Below, one piece after another: positions 39,217 to 50,715 of a stretch of DNA of 64,000 bases. Every line of letters begins with the position of its first letter. Position 1 is the first letter of the stretch. The notes below the pieces were generated by a model that was not told where the DNA came from, did not search any database, and saw only the letters and a list, made by a program, of their open reading frames with translations. The translations under genes were made by a program, and so were the position numbers. The stretch comes from Lutraria lutraria. Taxonomy: Eukaryota > Mollusca > Bivalvia > Venerida > Mactridae. Location: the NCBI GenBank assembly GCA_964023205.1, contig OZ026844.1, positions 35,139,326-35,203,325 of the forward strand. The letters run 5' to 3'.

Positions 39217-39273
39217 CTGGTAGCTAAATGAACTGTGGATTCGGAAGCCACAGTCCATTTAGCTACACGCCAG
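39217..39273. repeat. Short hairpin
   Basis: Left arm CTGGTAGCTAAATGAACTGTGG pairs with CCACAGTCCATTTAGCTAC and a trailing GCCAG across a 9-nt loop. The stem is about 22 bp with one substitution and a small bulge. Could be a remnant of a MITE or a structured RNA; no evidence for transcription. Confidence 0.6.
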
Positions 39274-39489
39274 ACAGTCCCTTTTATATACTAAGTTCAG
39301 ATAATTATCCGATAACTGCATAATATTGTCATGTACTGACTAGATTAACTGTCTGTAATCGATTCTGCTTTATTTCAGTCACATTTCATTAAGTTTGTTT
39401 CTCGCGTTAAACATCAATTCAGTATAGAAGTATATAGGCGAAAAACGAAAATGAAACCGATTGTACAATTCGCTCTTGGTATAATAATA

Positions 39490-39819
39490 TTCTAATCTGT
39501 GACGTATTTCTGACGTAACGGGGTAATTTCCCAGGATGTAAATAAAGCACTTCCGGGGAGTATTGAGAGATAATCAAATGATGTAACCGATTAAATTTAA
39601 GACCAGACGGATCACTGAACTTTAAACGAGCTTATCCGTGTTTTAAACTACTTCAAGTCGTATTGAACCGTGTTAAAAAATAGTGAAAGTGTATTTTTGG
39701 TGATTATATGCCGGTACGCGTGTTATGTGAGAGGATTTCTATAATTAGAATCACTGACAAATACTGTACATAGGATTAAATTAGTGTGGAGACAGACTTG
39801 CGTATCATTCTGATTACTT
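39490..39819 (+). promoter_or_regulatory. Candidate promoter and noncoding first exon (possibly of ELK)
   Basis: CpG becomes more frequent from about 39400. Two CRE-type sites (TGACGTA 39500, TGACGTAA 39511) precede an ETS site ACTTCCGG (39549-39556). The sequence then runs without repeats to a strong donor, ACTT|GTAAGT at 39819/39820. No long coding frame. This fits a 5' UTR exon whose intron could extend to 56210 or 58304. Inference only. Confidence 0.3.
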
Positions 39820-42135
39820 GTAAGTAAACACCGAATCGTTTATATACATGTATAGTACTAACGCTTCTAACAATAATTCATTTCTACCCGTAGGTTTAAC
39901 CCGTCTGCACTGATGACTCGTAAGACGTTCGTCTGCTTGAGAACACAGCGCAGTTCCTATGTTATAAATATGTTCAAAATGATTGGTATTTGAACAATGT
40001 AGTACAAAACGGAATCATCTCTCCGGAGTCTTTAACCTTTTCAAGTCTTTTTTATCTGAAAACGCTTAGTAATAATTGTAACTGTACAGACATCGATGTT
40101 ATTTATAAAACATAGGTCGTTCTTGGAACTCAAATCTCATACTTTACTAATTACTAAGTTAATTATGATCAGATAATATAATGATATCATTGATACAGTC
40201 ATGTACATTTGTCAAACAACATTATTGATCTTAAAAATGTATATAAACAGTAATCAGTCCTATCTATTCAACCGTAATACATGTACTTTGAAGAAGGGGA
40301 TTTGTGCGTATAGTGCGGGTACATTCCGAGGGCCTGGACAAATCATATATACTTATAGTTCATTGTATTATAGTTATACCATCAGTTGTAGGTGTAATTA
40401 CGTATATTCATGTAGGGTAGCCATGTACATGTACTAGCTAGTACATGTACGACCACTTATATGTTGTTCATATGTAATACATATATTATGTCTAGATTAG
40501 TCAAGATATTAATGTATAATCTACCACAATCTATGTGATCAATTAACATGGTATGGACATTGACATGTAGTTCATTCCATGTGTTGCTAAATTAACTCCC
40601 TAGTTAATGTACAAGCATCGTCTTTCATACCTACAGCTTGACTGCCTTATATTCATCTATTGTTTCACATGACCACAATGGAACTGTCCATTTTCACTTG
40701 ACAAATGTTTGGTCTGTCCGCCTACCAGATATCCGTTTACATTCATTCACGAACTACGACGTTTTATGGATTTAATTGAACTATATAACTACATGCTAAT
40801 ATACATCACCAATTAATCTACCACAAATGTTGAAAATTCAATTGCCCAGATAGACTTGACATCGGCTGACAAAAAGTAATCGATTTTGGACTGCTATAGT
40901 TCAGTATGAATTACTTCAGTTAAGTACAAATTAATTAAATGTTTGTGTTCTAAATAAGCCTCAGTTCATCACGTATATTTTTTTTTAAATTCGTTTGAAT
41001 CAGTTAAAGTATAAATTAATGGATTTATTGGAGAGAGCTTGTGGAATTATTTACCCAGAGGATCCAGGTACTTTCTTTAAATTACTTACAATATGTACCA
41101 TGTCTTCAATGTCTGTTTTACACCTCTAGGGGATGGTGACGGGGCCCCAGGAAACAGAAAAATAGTGTCAGTATGGGGAAAACACGACATTGTGTGCATA
41201 ATCTTCCACGTTAAATACCATCAGGTTATAACCTTAATTGGTACAGACACAAAAAAGCTATTGTATACTTCAGCTCCACATTCTTTTAACCAAAGAAACT
41301 CTATGGAAGGGATTTCCACGATTTAAGGGGATGAAAACATACATTTCATATTAGGGAATAGACCCGAAATGAAGACTTGAAAAACGGTGAAAATTCAAGT
41401 TAGTTTATCATTCGTTTATTATTAACACAATATAACTCATTACACAAACATTTATATATATATTACACGAAATAAACCTGGTTCATTATACATTGTATAA
41501 GCAGTTTGTTACGTGGTCTGTTCTACGTGCAACACGGGTATGTACAAGTATTGTAAACGGGCGATAAACCCTCAATTTATTACTGTACAAACAAAATGTA
41601 TTCAAACTGGTCGACGAATTGCGAAACAATTTTTTGAGAAAAGTTATGTTGAACTAAAAATGAAATCTTGATTCAACGATGTCCGTTCGTTTGTTCAAAG
41701 TTGCCGTTGAAAGAAAATCACACTAGTTTGATACAGTAATTAATGAACTATTGTTTGCATGTACTCGGAGACGGGAATCAGTACAGATGCAACCACAGAT
41801 ATCATTCAAATGTTTGAAATACAATGTATTATAAGGAGATGTTTTCGTTAGTTCCACAGTATGTCCGTTTTTTGTGGGGGGGGGGGGGGTTGACGATAAT
41901 AGTGATATACAGTATACTCCTAACGCAACCCCAACCGCTTAGTTAACTAGTTACAACATTGAATTCCTGGACATAGACGCGTTACTTGTACTCTGTGACG
42001 TTCTGGTTAAAGTCAATGCTATTTGTCTTAAGCCATCGTGTTGAGAAGTTTGCTGTTACTAACAGAGAATAAGTTTGTCCAGGTACAGAGTCCTAGAAAG
42101 TATATTAGCTTAGCCAGCGCCGAAATGTAAACTGA
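39820..42135 (+). other. Noncoding, few features
   Basis: No gene recognised; open frames are short and without homology. Contains a perfect palindrome (40425-40450) and a G run at about 41874-41890. Confidence 0.6.
40425..40450. repeat. Perfect 26-bp palindrome
   Basis: Two GTACATGTAC arms around TAGCTA; the full 26 bases equal their own reverse complement. Such alternating sequence can extrude as a cruciform or hairpin. No known factor site assigned. Confidence 0.85.
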
Positions 42136-42435
42136 GGAAAAAGATACATGCCTTTTGATGCTCGCTAATAATTGTGATATTTTCTTTATTTGTATTTCGT
42201 TAAGCTGACGATCAGTGTTTTTTTTCTATCATACAAACTTGGTCAAATTGCCAAATTTGTTTATAGAGTACTACATGATGGGTGTGGAAAAAGATACATG
42301 CCTTTTGATGCTCGCTAATAATTGTGATATTTTCTTTATTTGTATTTCGTTAAGCTGACGATCAGTGTTTTTTTTCTATCATACAAACTTGGTCAAATTG
42401 CCAAATTTGTTTATAGAGTACTACATGATGGGTGT
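42136..42435. repeat. Exact 150-bp tandem duplication
   Basis: Units 42136-42285 and 42286-42435, both starting GGAAAAAGATACATGCC and ending TACATGATGGGTGT, appear identical. Either a very recent duplication or an assembly artefact. Confidence 0.95.
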
Positions 42436-42520
42436 TGTGTTAATGATTTTATTGATCTGATCTGGAGCTGTATACATGTATTAAATATTTCTTGTAACTT
42501 TGTATAATGACTGAAACGGA

Positions 42521-42660
42521 TTGGTGGTTCGTCGGTCTAGTGGTAACTCACTTGACTTCTAATTGAAAGGTAGGTTCGAATCTCTGCCCTGCCCTGCCTT
42601 CCCATCTTTATAAGACCTTTGTTAAGTATCCCTATCCCACCGAGCCCACTAGTGTGTTTG
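42521..42660 (+). repeat. tRNA-derived SINE (family 3)
   Basis: Head with TGGTTCGTCGGTCTAGTGGT as A-box region (about 42523-42543) and B box GGTTCGAATCT (about 42573-42583). A short tail with 'gtatccctatcccaccgagc' follows. Not a tRNA gene: no acceptor stem. Confidence 0.65.
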
Positions 42661-42798
42661 TAGGAAAACGGGCGGGGGGGGGGGACGGGCGTATATCGAT
42701 GTTTTACACCGGACACGATAAAGAAACAGGAAATAAGGGATATAAAAATAAATAAATGTCCGGTTCACCTGGTTGTATCATCTCTCTTCTCTCTTGAT

Positions 42799-42822
42799 GG
42801 GGGAGGGGGGGGGGGGGGGGGG
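42799..42822. repeat. G-tract
   Basis: A G5-A-G run totalling over 20 G, capable of forming a G-quadruplex. A second run lies at about 42674-42683 and a third at 41874-41890. Homopolymer lengths in assemblies are often unreliable. Confidence 0.85.
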
Positions 42823-43160
42823 TCTGAAATGTAAACAGTTGTTGAAAGGTCATTTAAACATAATATATAACGGAAGGTAATCAATATGTTGCATTGAGAA
42901 CTCCATACTGATATATCATATTATGATATATATTTTCTTTACTCGTATTTCTAAAAGGTGAAAATCAATCAGTTAATCATTTAAGGATATATACATATAT
43001 TTATATGGCGCAACACTTGATGCAGTCATATTATATTGCGCTTTACAGGTCCAGGCAATGTCAAAGTCACTTTCCGTAGTTTAAAACTACATATATATAC
43101 AGTACACATTGCAGGAAGACGCAAATGATGCTTTAAATTGTTATGTTAGAAGAGGTGTGT

Positions 43161-43358
43161 TTAAAAGTCTTTCTGACTGACTGTAGTTTCTGATGTACAG
43201 CACTTTAAGTCTTTTGGTAGACCTTTCCACCATTTTGGTCTCACAACAGAGGTAGACCTATCAGCACGCCTGGTTCTGCGTCTTGACACAACAATCTGAG
43301 TACATGTATCATCCACAGTAGATCTTAGACTGTACTTCCTTTTCACACAAATTGACAA
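43161..43358 (-). pseudogene. LINE reverse-transcriptase C-terminal remnant
   Basis: On the minus strand the frame includes RRRTRRADRSTSVVRPKWWK then GLPKDLKCCTS. This matches the typical C-terminus of CR1/Jockey-type LINE proteins (R.R..DRSFSV..P.LWNSLP..LR..TS..TFK). The rest of the ORF is gone, so it is a relic, not a gene. Confidence 0.6.
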
Positions 43359-43559
43359 TTAAACTTAGCCATTAGATCGATGAGATATACAGTGAAGCCC
43401 TGTTGTTAAAACTACACTTCAGACCTATAAGAACGGCCTAAATTTGGAGTTTTTCTTATTACAAAGTTATATCGAAAATGTAGAATAAATGAAGAATGCC
43501 TGCCCAAACAGTGGCAAACATACGGGCTTTCAACATTATTTCAGTTTCCCTGGACTTCA

Positions 43560-43655
43560 TTTAGACCTTAACCAGTACTAACGACATTCTGTCCACAAGC
43601 CACATGTACTGCCAAGCTACCCCACATAACCACTGAGCTAACCGGGCGGGCTGTG
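43560..43655 (-). repeat. SINE head remnant, minus strand
   Basis: The reverse complement gives GCCCGGTTAGCTCAGTGGTTA, a tRNA A-box region, followed by 'gtactggttaagg'-like tail text. No clear B box. Degraded copy. Confidence 0.45.
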
Positions 43656-45590
43656 TTGAATACAGAAAAGTACATTGTGGTCAAATGAAATAAGGAAAAG
43701 ATATTGTTTATTGAAGCAACATAAATTTAGCTTGACTATCAGTGTAACTTATTGCAACCACTTCATGTTGAATTATCGATCTACAAACTCACGACATATA
43801 AGTAATTTCGACAAATTAATTTAATCACAAATCGCCTGTGGCCAGAACTGTCAATCAATTATTAAGGAAATTAGTTAGGTGTGATTCTTAATGAGCTTCG
43901 TCACGTGATGTATATGTTGATATTTGTATGGTCCTCGTACATATGTAGTTTCATGATTTCTTATGCAGTCCCCTGTAAGAGGGTGAAGCACCGCATCTAC
44001 AGTTGCTTTAAATGACGGTCGTCTAAATGGTCCCCGTTCTATGTACAGACGGACAACGGGACCAGTTTAACGGTCTGTTTGCCCATCTATAATAAAGGGG
44101 CATACCTCTAGATTAGATTTAAAAAATCACCACGAACTTCTCGCCTGACCAAATAAATCATCCAATACGTCAATCTTTACATGTGCGTACTCAGAAAACC
44201 CTTAGCTAGCTAGCTGCATTTCGATATTTTTACACAAAGGCCTGTATTTTTCATATTTTTTAAAAAAAAATACACTGTTGACAAACGTACGATATGGGTG
44301 CTCACAACGAGGACGGAAGATCCTCATAGCATTTTTGCCGAAGGATAAATTACACTTGGTGTGAGTTAAACGGGCGTGTGTATACAATGTATCAAATCAT
44401 TATTAATATTTAAACATGCAGTTTTGATCCTTTAGCCTGACTGTGCATATAACGCCTAACACTGGATATATGCTGTCACACCCCCGTGTAATAAATATCA
44501 GTTTACCTAACCGCAGCATTCTTGCCTTAATTATTTAAATTCCATCCACTCCTACACAGGTATAAAATACACGTCACCCGTCCAAAACCCGTAATTATGG
44601 ATGAGCTGCATATCTTTTTTCGGCTTTTGAAGCTATGAAAAAAAATGTCTAAAAATAAACACGATTCATTATGAATTCTATGTAGTGTGATTTAAAAATA
44701 GAATACCATGTCATATGGAAAAAAAATGTATTGGACGATCATTTTTCTGTTGTTTAGGCCATCCTTAAAACTATTTTGTTTGCCGCGATTTTTCCTTCTT
44801 TAAAGGTACCTTCCAGATTCGAAAAAAATTCAATTTTCCCAATTTCAAAGGGAAAAAAATCTTAATCTGGTTAAGAATTTTCATTTTTCGTAAAAAACGG
44901 TCATTTATTGCAACATTCAGTGCTGAAATAAAAACCAAGAGGAGCAGTTGATCATATAAATGTCTTTTTTTTGTTCAAATTCCCAATTTATTAAAAGATC
45001 CCAATTTAGGTCAAAATGCCAAAAAAATCCATAATTTGTCTGGTACTGGTATCTTCCCCAATCAGGAAAAAAATTCGCTGGTTTTGGGTTTACTAACTAC
45101 CTACTCACCAAAACCGACCCTAGCCAACTCTTTAGGGTCTCTTGGGTAAATGATTTTTTCAACAAATAATCATAAATAGCATTTTGACAGGTATTTTAGA
45201 TTCAGCGTAGCTACTCACTGAAATTCTCTGGGTAGGGTCCCTTAAACAAATATTTTTTTTAAATATGGCCTTATGCCTGACTAGAATGCGGAAGAGAAAT
45301 AAAAAACCGAGTGCAGAATATTTGCCGAAAAAAGTATTTTATGAATTCCTCATATTTGTTTAAGATTGATGGGGGTCAATTACAAGGAATAATTTTTATT
45401 CAAATATTTACCAGTTAAGCACTTTGCAGTCTTTTTATTCACGTTTTTATATAATGATGTGTACTATTTTTAGTGACGTCATTATACGTTTTATATAACA
45501 ATAAACTGTTTGAAGTATTTAAATAGGAACACGCGATAATAGACATACATTAATTATTAAATAAATCCAGGGGCTAAATATAATGTGGAT
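43656..45590. other. Noncoding DNA
   Basis: No gene recognised. 44810-45070 and 45090-45250 read like old repeats ('ttccagattcgaaaaaaatt', 'actacctactcaccaaaacc') but no ends could be defined. Confidence 0.5.
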
Positions 45591-45591
45591 A

Positions 45592-45862
45592 CAATAAAAC
45601 CTCGAGTAGCGACTTGACATAAAAATTAATTTTGGCTACACATAGTCTCGTACTTATAAAAAGATCATTATAATACGGTAAGACCAAGAGACAAAGATAT
45701 CTAGAGTCTCTGGTGTCACATGACCTCCTCATTTTTATGATCATTTATTTTTGGACCGGTTTTCAAAATTTAAAAAAATCAAATTTGTGAAATGAGACTA
45801 TCGTTACCATGGAGACCGGTTTGTTTGGTCCTTAGACTGGTCTTCTTATGGAGGTTTTATTG
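45592..45862. mobile_element. Tc1/mariner-type MITE
   Basis: Perfect 12-bp inverted ends, CAATAAAACCTC and GAGGTTTTATTG, flanked by TA on each side (45590-45591 and 45863-45864). 271 bp with no coding capacity. Related in end sequence to the MITEs at 5506 and 8715. Confidence 0.8.
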
Positions 45863-45928
45863 TATTAGATTTTTTTATCCAAATACCTTAAGGGGATTAT
45901 TTAGATGCTTTTATAGGAAGTGCCTTGG

Positions 45929-46150
45929 TCGCGGCCGTGGTCCATGATTAGTGTGCTGTACTTGTAGTCTGGAGATCCTGGCTCGAGTCTCGCTCGCGAC
46001 AGGTCAAGGTCACACCCTTCTATGAAAATTTGGCAAACATGTCCAATTTCCTGTATACGAGTATGTGGAGAAGTTGTCAGCTCCTTGTGGCGGTGGTAAG
46101 AATACAGTGGAGGAAAACTAGTAAGGTGATTCGGCTGCCGTAAATAACAG
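45929..46150 (+). repeat. tRNA-derived SINE (family 4)
   Basis: Head: GCGGCCGTGGTCCATGATTA (A-box region, 45931-45950), then 'gagatcctggctcgagtctc' with a B box GGCTCGAGTCTC. The tail includes 'gtggagaagttgtcagctcc' and 'agtaaggtgattcggctgcc'. Not a functional tRNA. Confidence 0.65.
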
Positions 46151-48895
46151 TATAATAATTTATTTGAACAAAAAAAAACGGCGTTTAAACCCTGTGAAAC
46201 TAATAAAAACAAACGAATAGGAAGTGTTTATAGAAAATGTACTTTACTTATACTGGTTTAGTATCTGAACTTTGATAATTTTATTATATGATGGGTCTAA
46301 TTTTACATTATTATTATGTCGTATTATATTATACCTATAATTATGTAACAATTCATGTCCGTAAACCCGGATGTACCTACATGAGTGTATGTGATGCAAA
46401 TGTACTATAATATCATGACCTATGTCATATATCTAAGTATTAATATATGTGACCTACTTAAGTCCTGATGACATTTTACTATCATATTTCCTGTTCTAAT
46501 ATTTTAAGTGAACTACTTCTGAAGTGCATTATTTATGCATCCTCAAATATTGTTAAATCGCAGTAAGACTTAGTTTACGTAAAACACACATATACGACCT
46601 GATGGATGGTGAGGGTGCACATGGGGGTGATAGGGCTTGGTGAGGAAAGGAGATCAGAAGGAGATCGTTTAATAAGTTTTGATTTTCACAATCTAAAAAA
46701 CATTACACGACGACCGTTTCAATATAATGTGATCATTGAACCAACTCAATATTAACTGATTAGGACATTCTTTTTCTTCGGTTCAAAACTTCATCTTACT
46801 AGCAACTAGCAACTTGCCAAGGTTTAACAATATTATAATACTGTATGGATAGCTGGGGCGTGACCTGGTGGCAAATGTAATACAGTGCATTATGGTTCGT
46901 AAAACTTCCGGGACTATATCGTAAAATCACCGATTTGACATTTTCTTCGTACGATTGGATATATATACGCCATTCATGTACATACGAAAACGAGGTTTAC
47001 AAGAATGGCCGTCAATATAGTTTATCACTCAGAAGTAAATGTTGCAAAAAAATATATATTTTTAAAGAAGTTTATAATTTGTGGTTGAATCTTAGCCTTT
47101 TCTGTGAGTATTTAGATTTAAGTCGTATAACATGTTTTCATGAAAATACTGTTTTTTTTATTCTACGGACATAAGTAAATACATTGTACAATGTATACAC
47201 CGACGACTATACTAGATATATTTCCAATTGATAATAAAATAATGACTGTATTTTAAACGTAATTGAAACATAGTTTATCATTATAATTGTGATTCGAATT
47301 AGTTAGGAAATAATACACGTGCAATGCACGTGATAAACACTCGACCATCATGATTAGTAACATTTATTAAACAATTAGCTATTTTTTTACAAATGCATTT
47401 ATATTGTGTTGTATTCCATGCGAACATGATTAATTTTGGGTGAAATTTATTTTCAGTACTATAAAACTATACTATTCATGAAATAGTTTACATTGTATTT
47501 TCATAAGATTTATCACGTGTTTTCCATGCTTAAAGTACTTTTCAAAGATCTTTAATGTTGAATAACAAAATGAATGCTTTGGGAAAAGCATAATATATGT
47601 TAGTAATTTTGCGAGTCATTAAGTTTTCTTCGTAATGATTAAGAAACTGTATGTGACATTGTGACATGAGTACGATGTACGAGTGGCCTATACATGAAGT
47701 ATGACTTTTATTGCTACATACATTGAATACGTATATCTACATTATTAGTGATATAAATCGCATATAGGCGGAAGTAACTGATGTTTTACCACATATTAAG
47801 GATAAATAACAAAGATTGGAGTTTAATATAAACTGGTAAGAATTTGTTTGTCGTTTATCTCACATGTTGTTGTACTGGCTGGTTCCCTGGTTCCTTTGAC
47901 TCAAACTAAGTACAGTGATTTGTATCCATATAGACTGACAGGTACCAGGACTCGATGACAGGTACCCGTTGTAAACGGGAACCATCTGGTTCTCGTCCAT
48001 CGGCTCTCCCTGCTTTAGAAGTGTTTACCATCAATGGACCGAGTACCAATTTAGAGTTTTAAGCAGTTTACACCAGCATCCTGCGCATACTTGACCCATT
48101 GGCTACCAGTCATGTAAGGTGGAATTGTTTGATTCTAAAATTTGTGTAGCTGATAGTTGAGTTATCTGTCATTTAAAACCCCAGCTAGATCGTATACATG
48201 AGTTTCAAAATGTTTTTTATTCGTATATAATTTTTTATGTTCTGTGACTTCCGATTTTCGGAATCTGACGCTCGAGCCCTATTGTTTGTCCGAATTATCA
48301 TAGTGTTAAAGGTCAAGGTCAGAAGCAGACCCATGTCAATATTTAATTCAGTATTTCTCTTCTCTCTCGATTCGTGCTAAAATATAAATTTCATCTTTTC
48401 AGAGTACCTTTCCAGAACCTTATTAATTTAATAAACACACAATAATACATTATTGATGCTTTGTCGAAATAATGTTTAAAAACAATTTTACTGAATCTAT
48501 TTATTAACCTACGTCCTGAAATATGTTTTTATTCTTGGCTTTTTGAATGCATTATTAATTTCGTGTCTAAAACTTCACCCACCTGGAAGACAGTGTGTGT
48601 GGTTAGTACCACGTATAAACGCCTTCTTCAGGTGACAGTATGCTCAAAATATGACGACAAATAAAATAATAATACTACCTGAAGGATCATTACTGTGAAA
48701 TACATTAATAAAACATTTGAATTTAATCTGGGTGTGATTCTAAATTATTCAAATCTACCCACATGGATTTATCAGAATTAATACATACCCTGAATGACAT
48801 TTTGTTTTGGTTATCATTTTATTATTAATTAATTAGTTTATTTATATTTCTGTTATTCAACAGCCCAAATAAGACTCAAGATGTATGATAATTTC
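46151..48895. other. Noncoding DNA
   Basis: AT-rich, several short open frames without homology or splice context. No repeat ends could be defined. A 'gttaaaggtcaaggtcagaa' stretch at about 48305 suggests a repeat fragment. Confidence 0.5.
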
Positions 48896-48897
48896 AG

Positions 48898-49095
48898 AGC
48901 CGCCCTAGGGAGGTACGACACAGGAGAACCTGGCATTTATGTACCTATACACTTTTCGAATAGTTCTTCCTTGTTCTTTATCGTGCCCGGTATAAAACAC
49001 CAATACACACGTAGCCCCTTTTTCCTGTGATATTTTCTAGACGCAGTAATTGGCTCAGTAGTTGGGATGGGGACGCTGAAATCGTCCAGGGGCTG
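48898..49095. repeat. Dispersed repeat, family 5 (also at 63748-63930)
   Basis: 'ggaggtacgacacaggagaa', 'ggcatttatgtacctataca', 'ttcgaatagttcttcc', 'cctgtgatattttctagacg' and 'gtagttgggatggggac' align by eye, in order, to 63748-63930. An old interspersed element, class unknown. Confidence 0.65.
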
Positions 49096-49347
49096 AGAAA
49101 TTCGAAAGGTGGAATACAATACAAATAAAACAAGTTAAATGTTTGTACGGCGCAAAATCGCATCCGGCAATTCAATCACTAGAATGTGGCATATGTAACA
49201 TTTTTTATCAGGATGTGCGAAGTTTCAGATCAAACAAATTTGTTATTTTGACTTAACTGATCCCGAAACTAAAGTGATCATCTACTTTATTGACAGATGG
49301 GCAGATTCATTCCCGTCGTTGTTTATCGAGCTCGCTCCATTCTTAGA

Positions 49348-49475
49348 CTATAAATAGCGACTGCGTCATCAAGCTAACACTAGTTGATGTGAGTAACACG
49401 TGACCTCGCTCTATTTCTGTTTTGTTTATATCACGTGATGACCATTGCGGATATTTCGGGCACTGTCAGTAATCT
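49348..49475. promoter_or_regulatory. Cluster of regulatory motifs (MEF2/TATA-like, E-boxes)
   Basis: CTATAAATAG at 49348-49357 fits both the MEF2 consensus and a TATA box. TGCGTCA follows directly, then two CACGTGA E-boxes at about 49397 and 49433. CpG is raised. May be an enhancer or minor promoter in the ELK upstream region; motif evidence only. Confidence 0.25.
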
Positions 49476-49479
49476 GCTT

Positions 49480-50574
49480 CGGTGCAAGAAGTTGCGATTT
49501 TGCATTGCCACTTAAAAATAAGCATTCCAGAGTGTACGGCGACTTCAGTCGTGCTATTTATTGTAAGACCAAGTTTATCCATTTGTTAATATCACGTCAT
49601 GTGTAGAAAAATATCACAAGCGTAAATGACGCAGTTGAAATATACTAGATTTTATCATGAAAGTAGCTTTTTTATTCTTATGCTCATCAAAATCAACAAA
49701 CTTAACATTTATGAACTGGACTATGCCCCAAAACTGAATTTTGATAGTTTGCAGAAAATGTCCACTCATAGTGTTGTTCCTTAAAAGACGTTCTTGTTTT
49801 TGTTTTTAACTGAAATAAAAGCCGTATTTTGCACTATTTTCACGTATCAATTAAAATAACAATTAATCCCACACTTATGATTAATTATAAGATTTATAAT
49901 AATTCTGCATGATAATTATTTGAGATAACATTACACTTAAGTTTAATTACTACATAGACGCCGATTTTATTGCAAATACTTGATAATATGTTAGGCTATT
50001 TCGTGATTACATTAAAATATGTGTGGTTTAGGCAATGCAGAGAAATTAGCTATATGTTTTTAATCAAAACTTTCGGTACAAATTGTGCTAAAAAGACTTA
50101 AGGAATTAGCTAAACGTGATTTATCCTTCCACACAAAAAATATGGAACTGAAAAGTACAAGTGTTCGCTTAGGTGGTTGGCGTGCTATTTCAACCAGGTT
50201 AAACTGTATTTTGTATCGAAATAAGAAAGAATTACAATCGTGGATAATTTTTCATTTAATATTCGCGCTGTTTTAATTTTTCTTCCAATTTTATTCTGAA
50301 ATGTAATTTGATGAAATTCATTAAAGATAAACAAAAAAAAATAATGTGTATGAACGTTTTCTTACTGCATGTATTTTGATATAAGTCTGAATTAGGTCCA
50401 TCTCGTTTTAAGTAATACTATGTTTCGGAACAGATTCATTTAGAGTTTGGGAAATGGTTAGTTTAAGACTTGTCAATATATTTTCAATGTAGAATTAATA
50501 AGAAAAAAGTCTTCTATGCTTATATATGTGGACAAACTAAAGACGGCCAGATTACATTTAAACCCGTAAACAAA
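49480..50574. other. Noncoding DNA
   Basis: No gene, repeat or motif recognised with confidence. Confidence 0.5.
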
Positions 50575-50715
50575 AGTCACCTTTTTTGACAGGTGCCCTA
50601 TATTCGGAGGATATTTTGTTCTATATAATCAATAAGTATTTTTAAACAAATGGCCTTTATTCACAGGATGGCCTTTACTCAGAGGTGGCCGCTAACACAG
50701 GTTTGACTGTCATTT
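50575..50715 (+). repeat. Dispersed repeat (shared with 29165-29340)
   Basis: 'aaatggcctttattcacagg' and 'atggcctttactcagaggtgg' parallel the copy in the IP3R intron, same orientation. Class unknown. Confidence 0.55.

Noticed and set aside
46935..47174. 79-codon ORF
   Set aside because: AT-rich chance frame without homology or promoter support.
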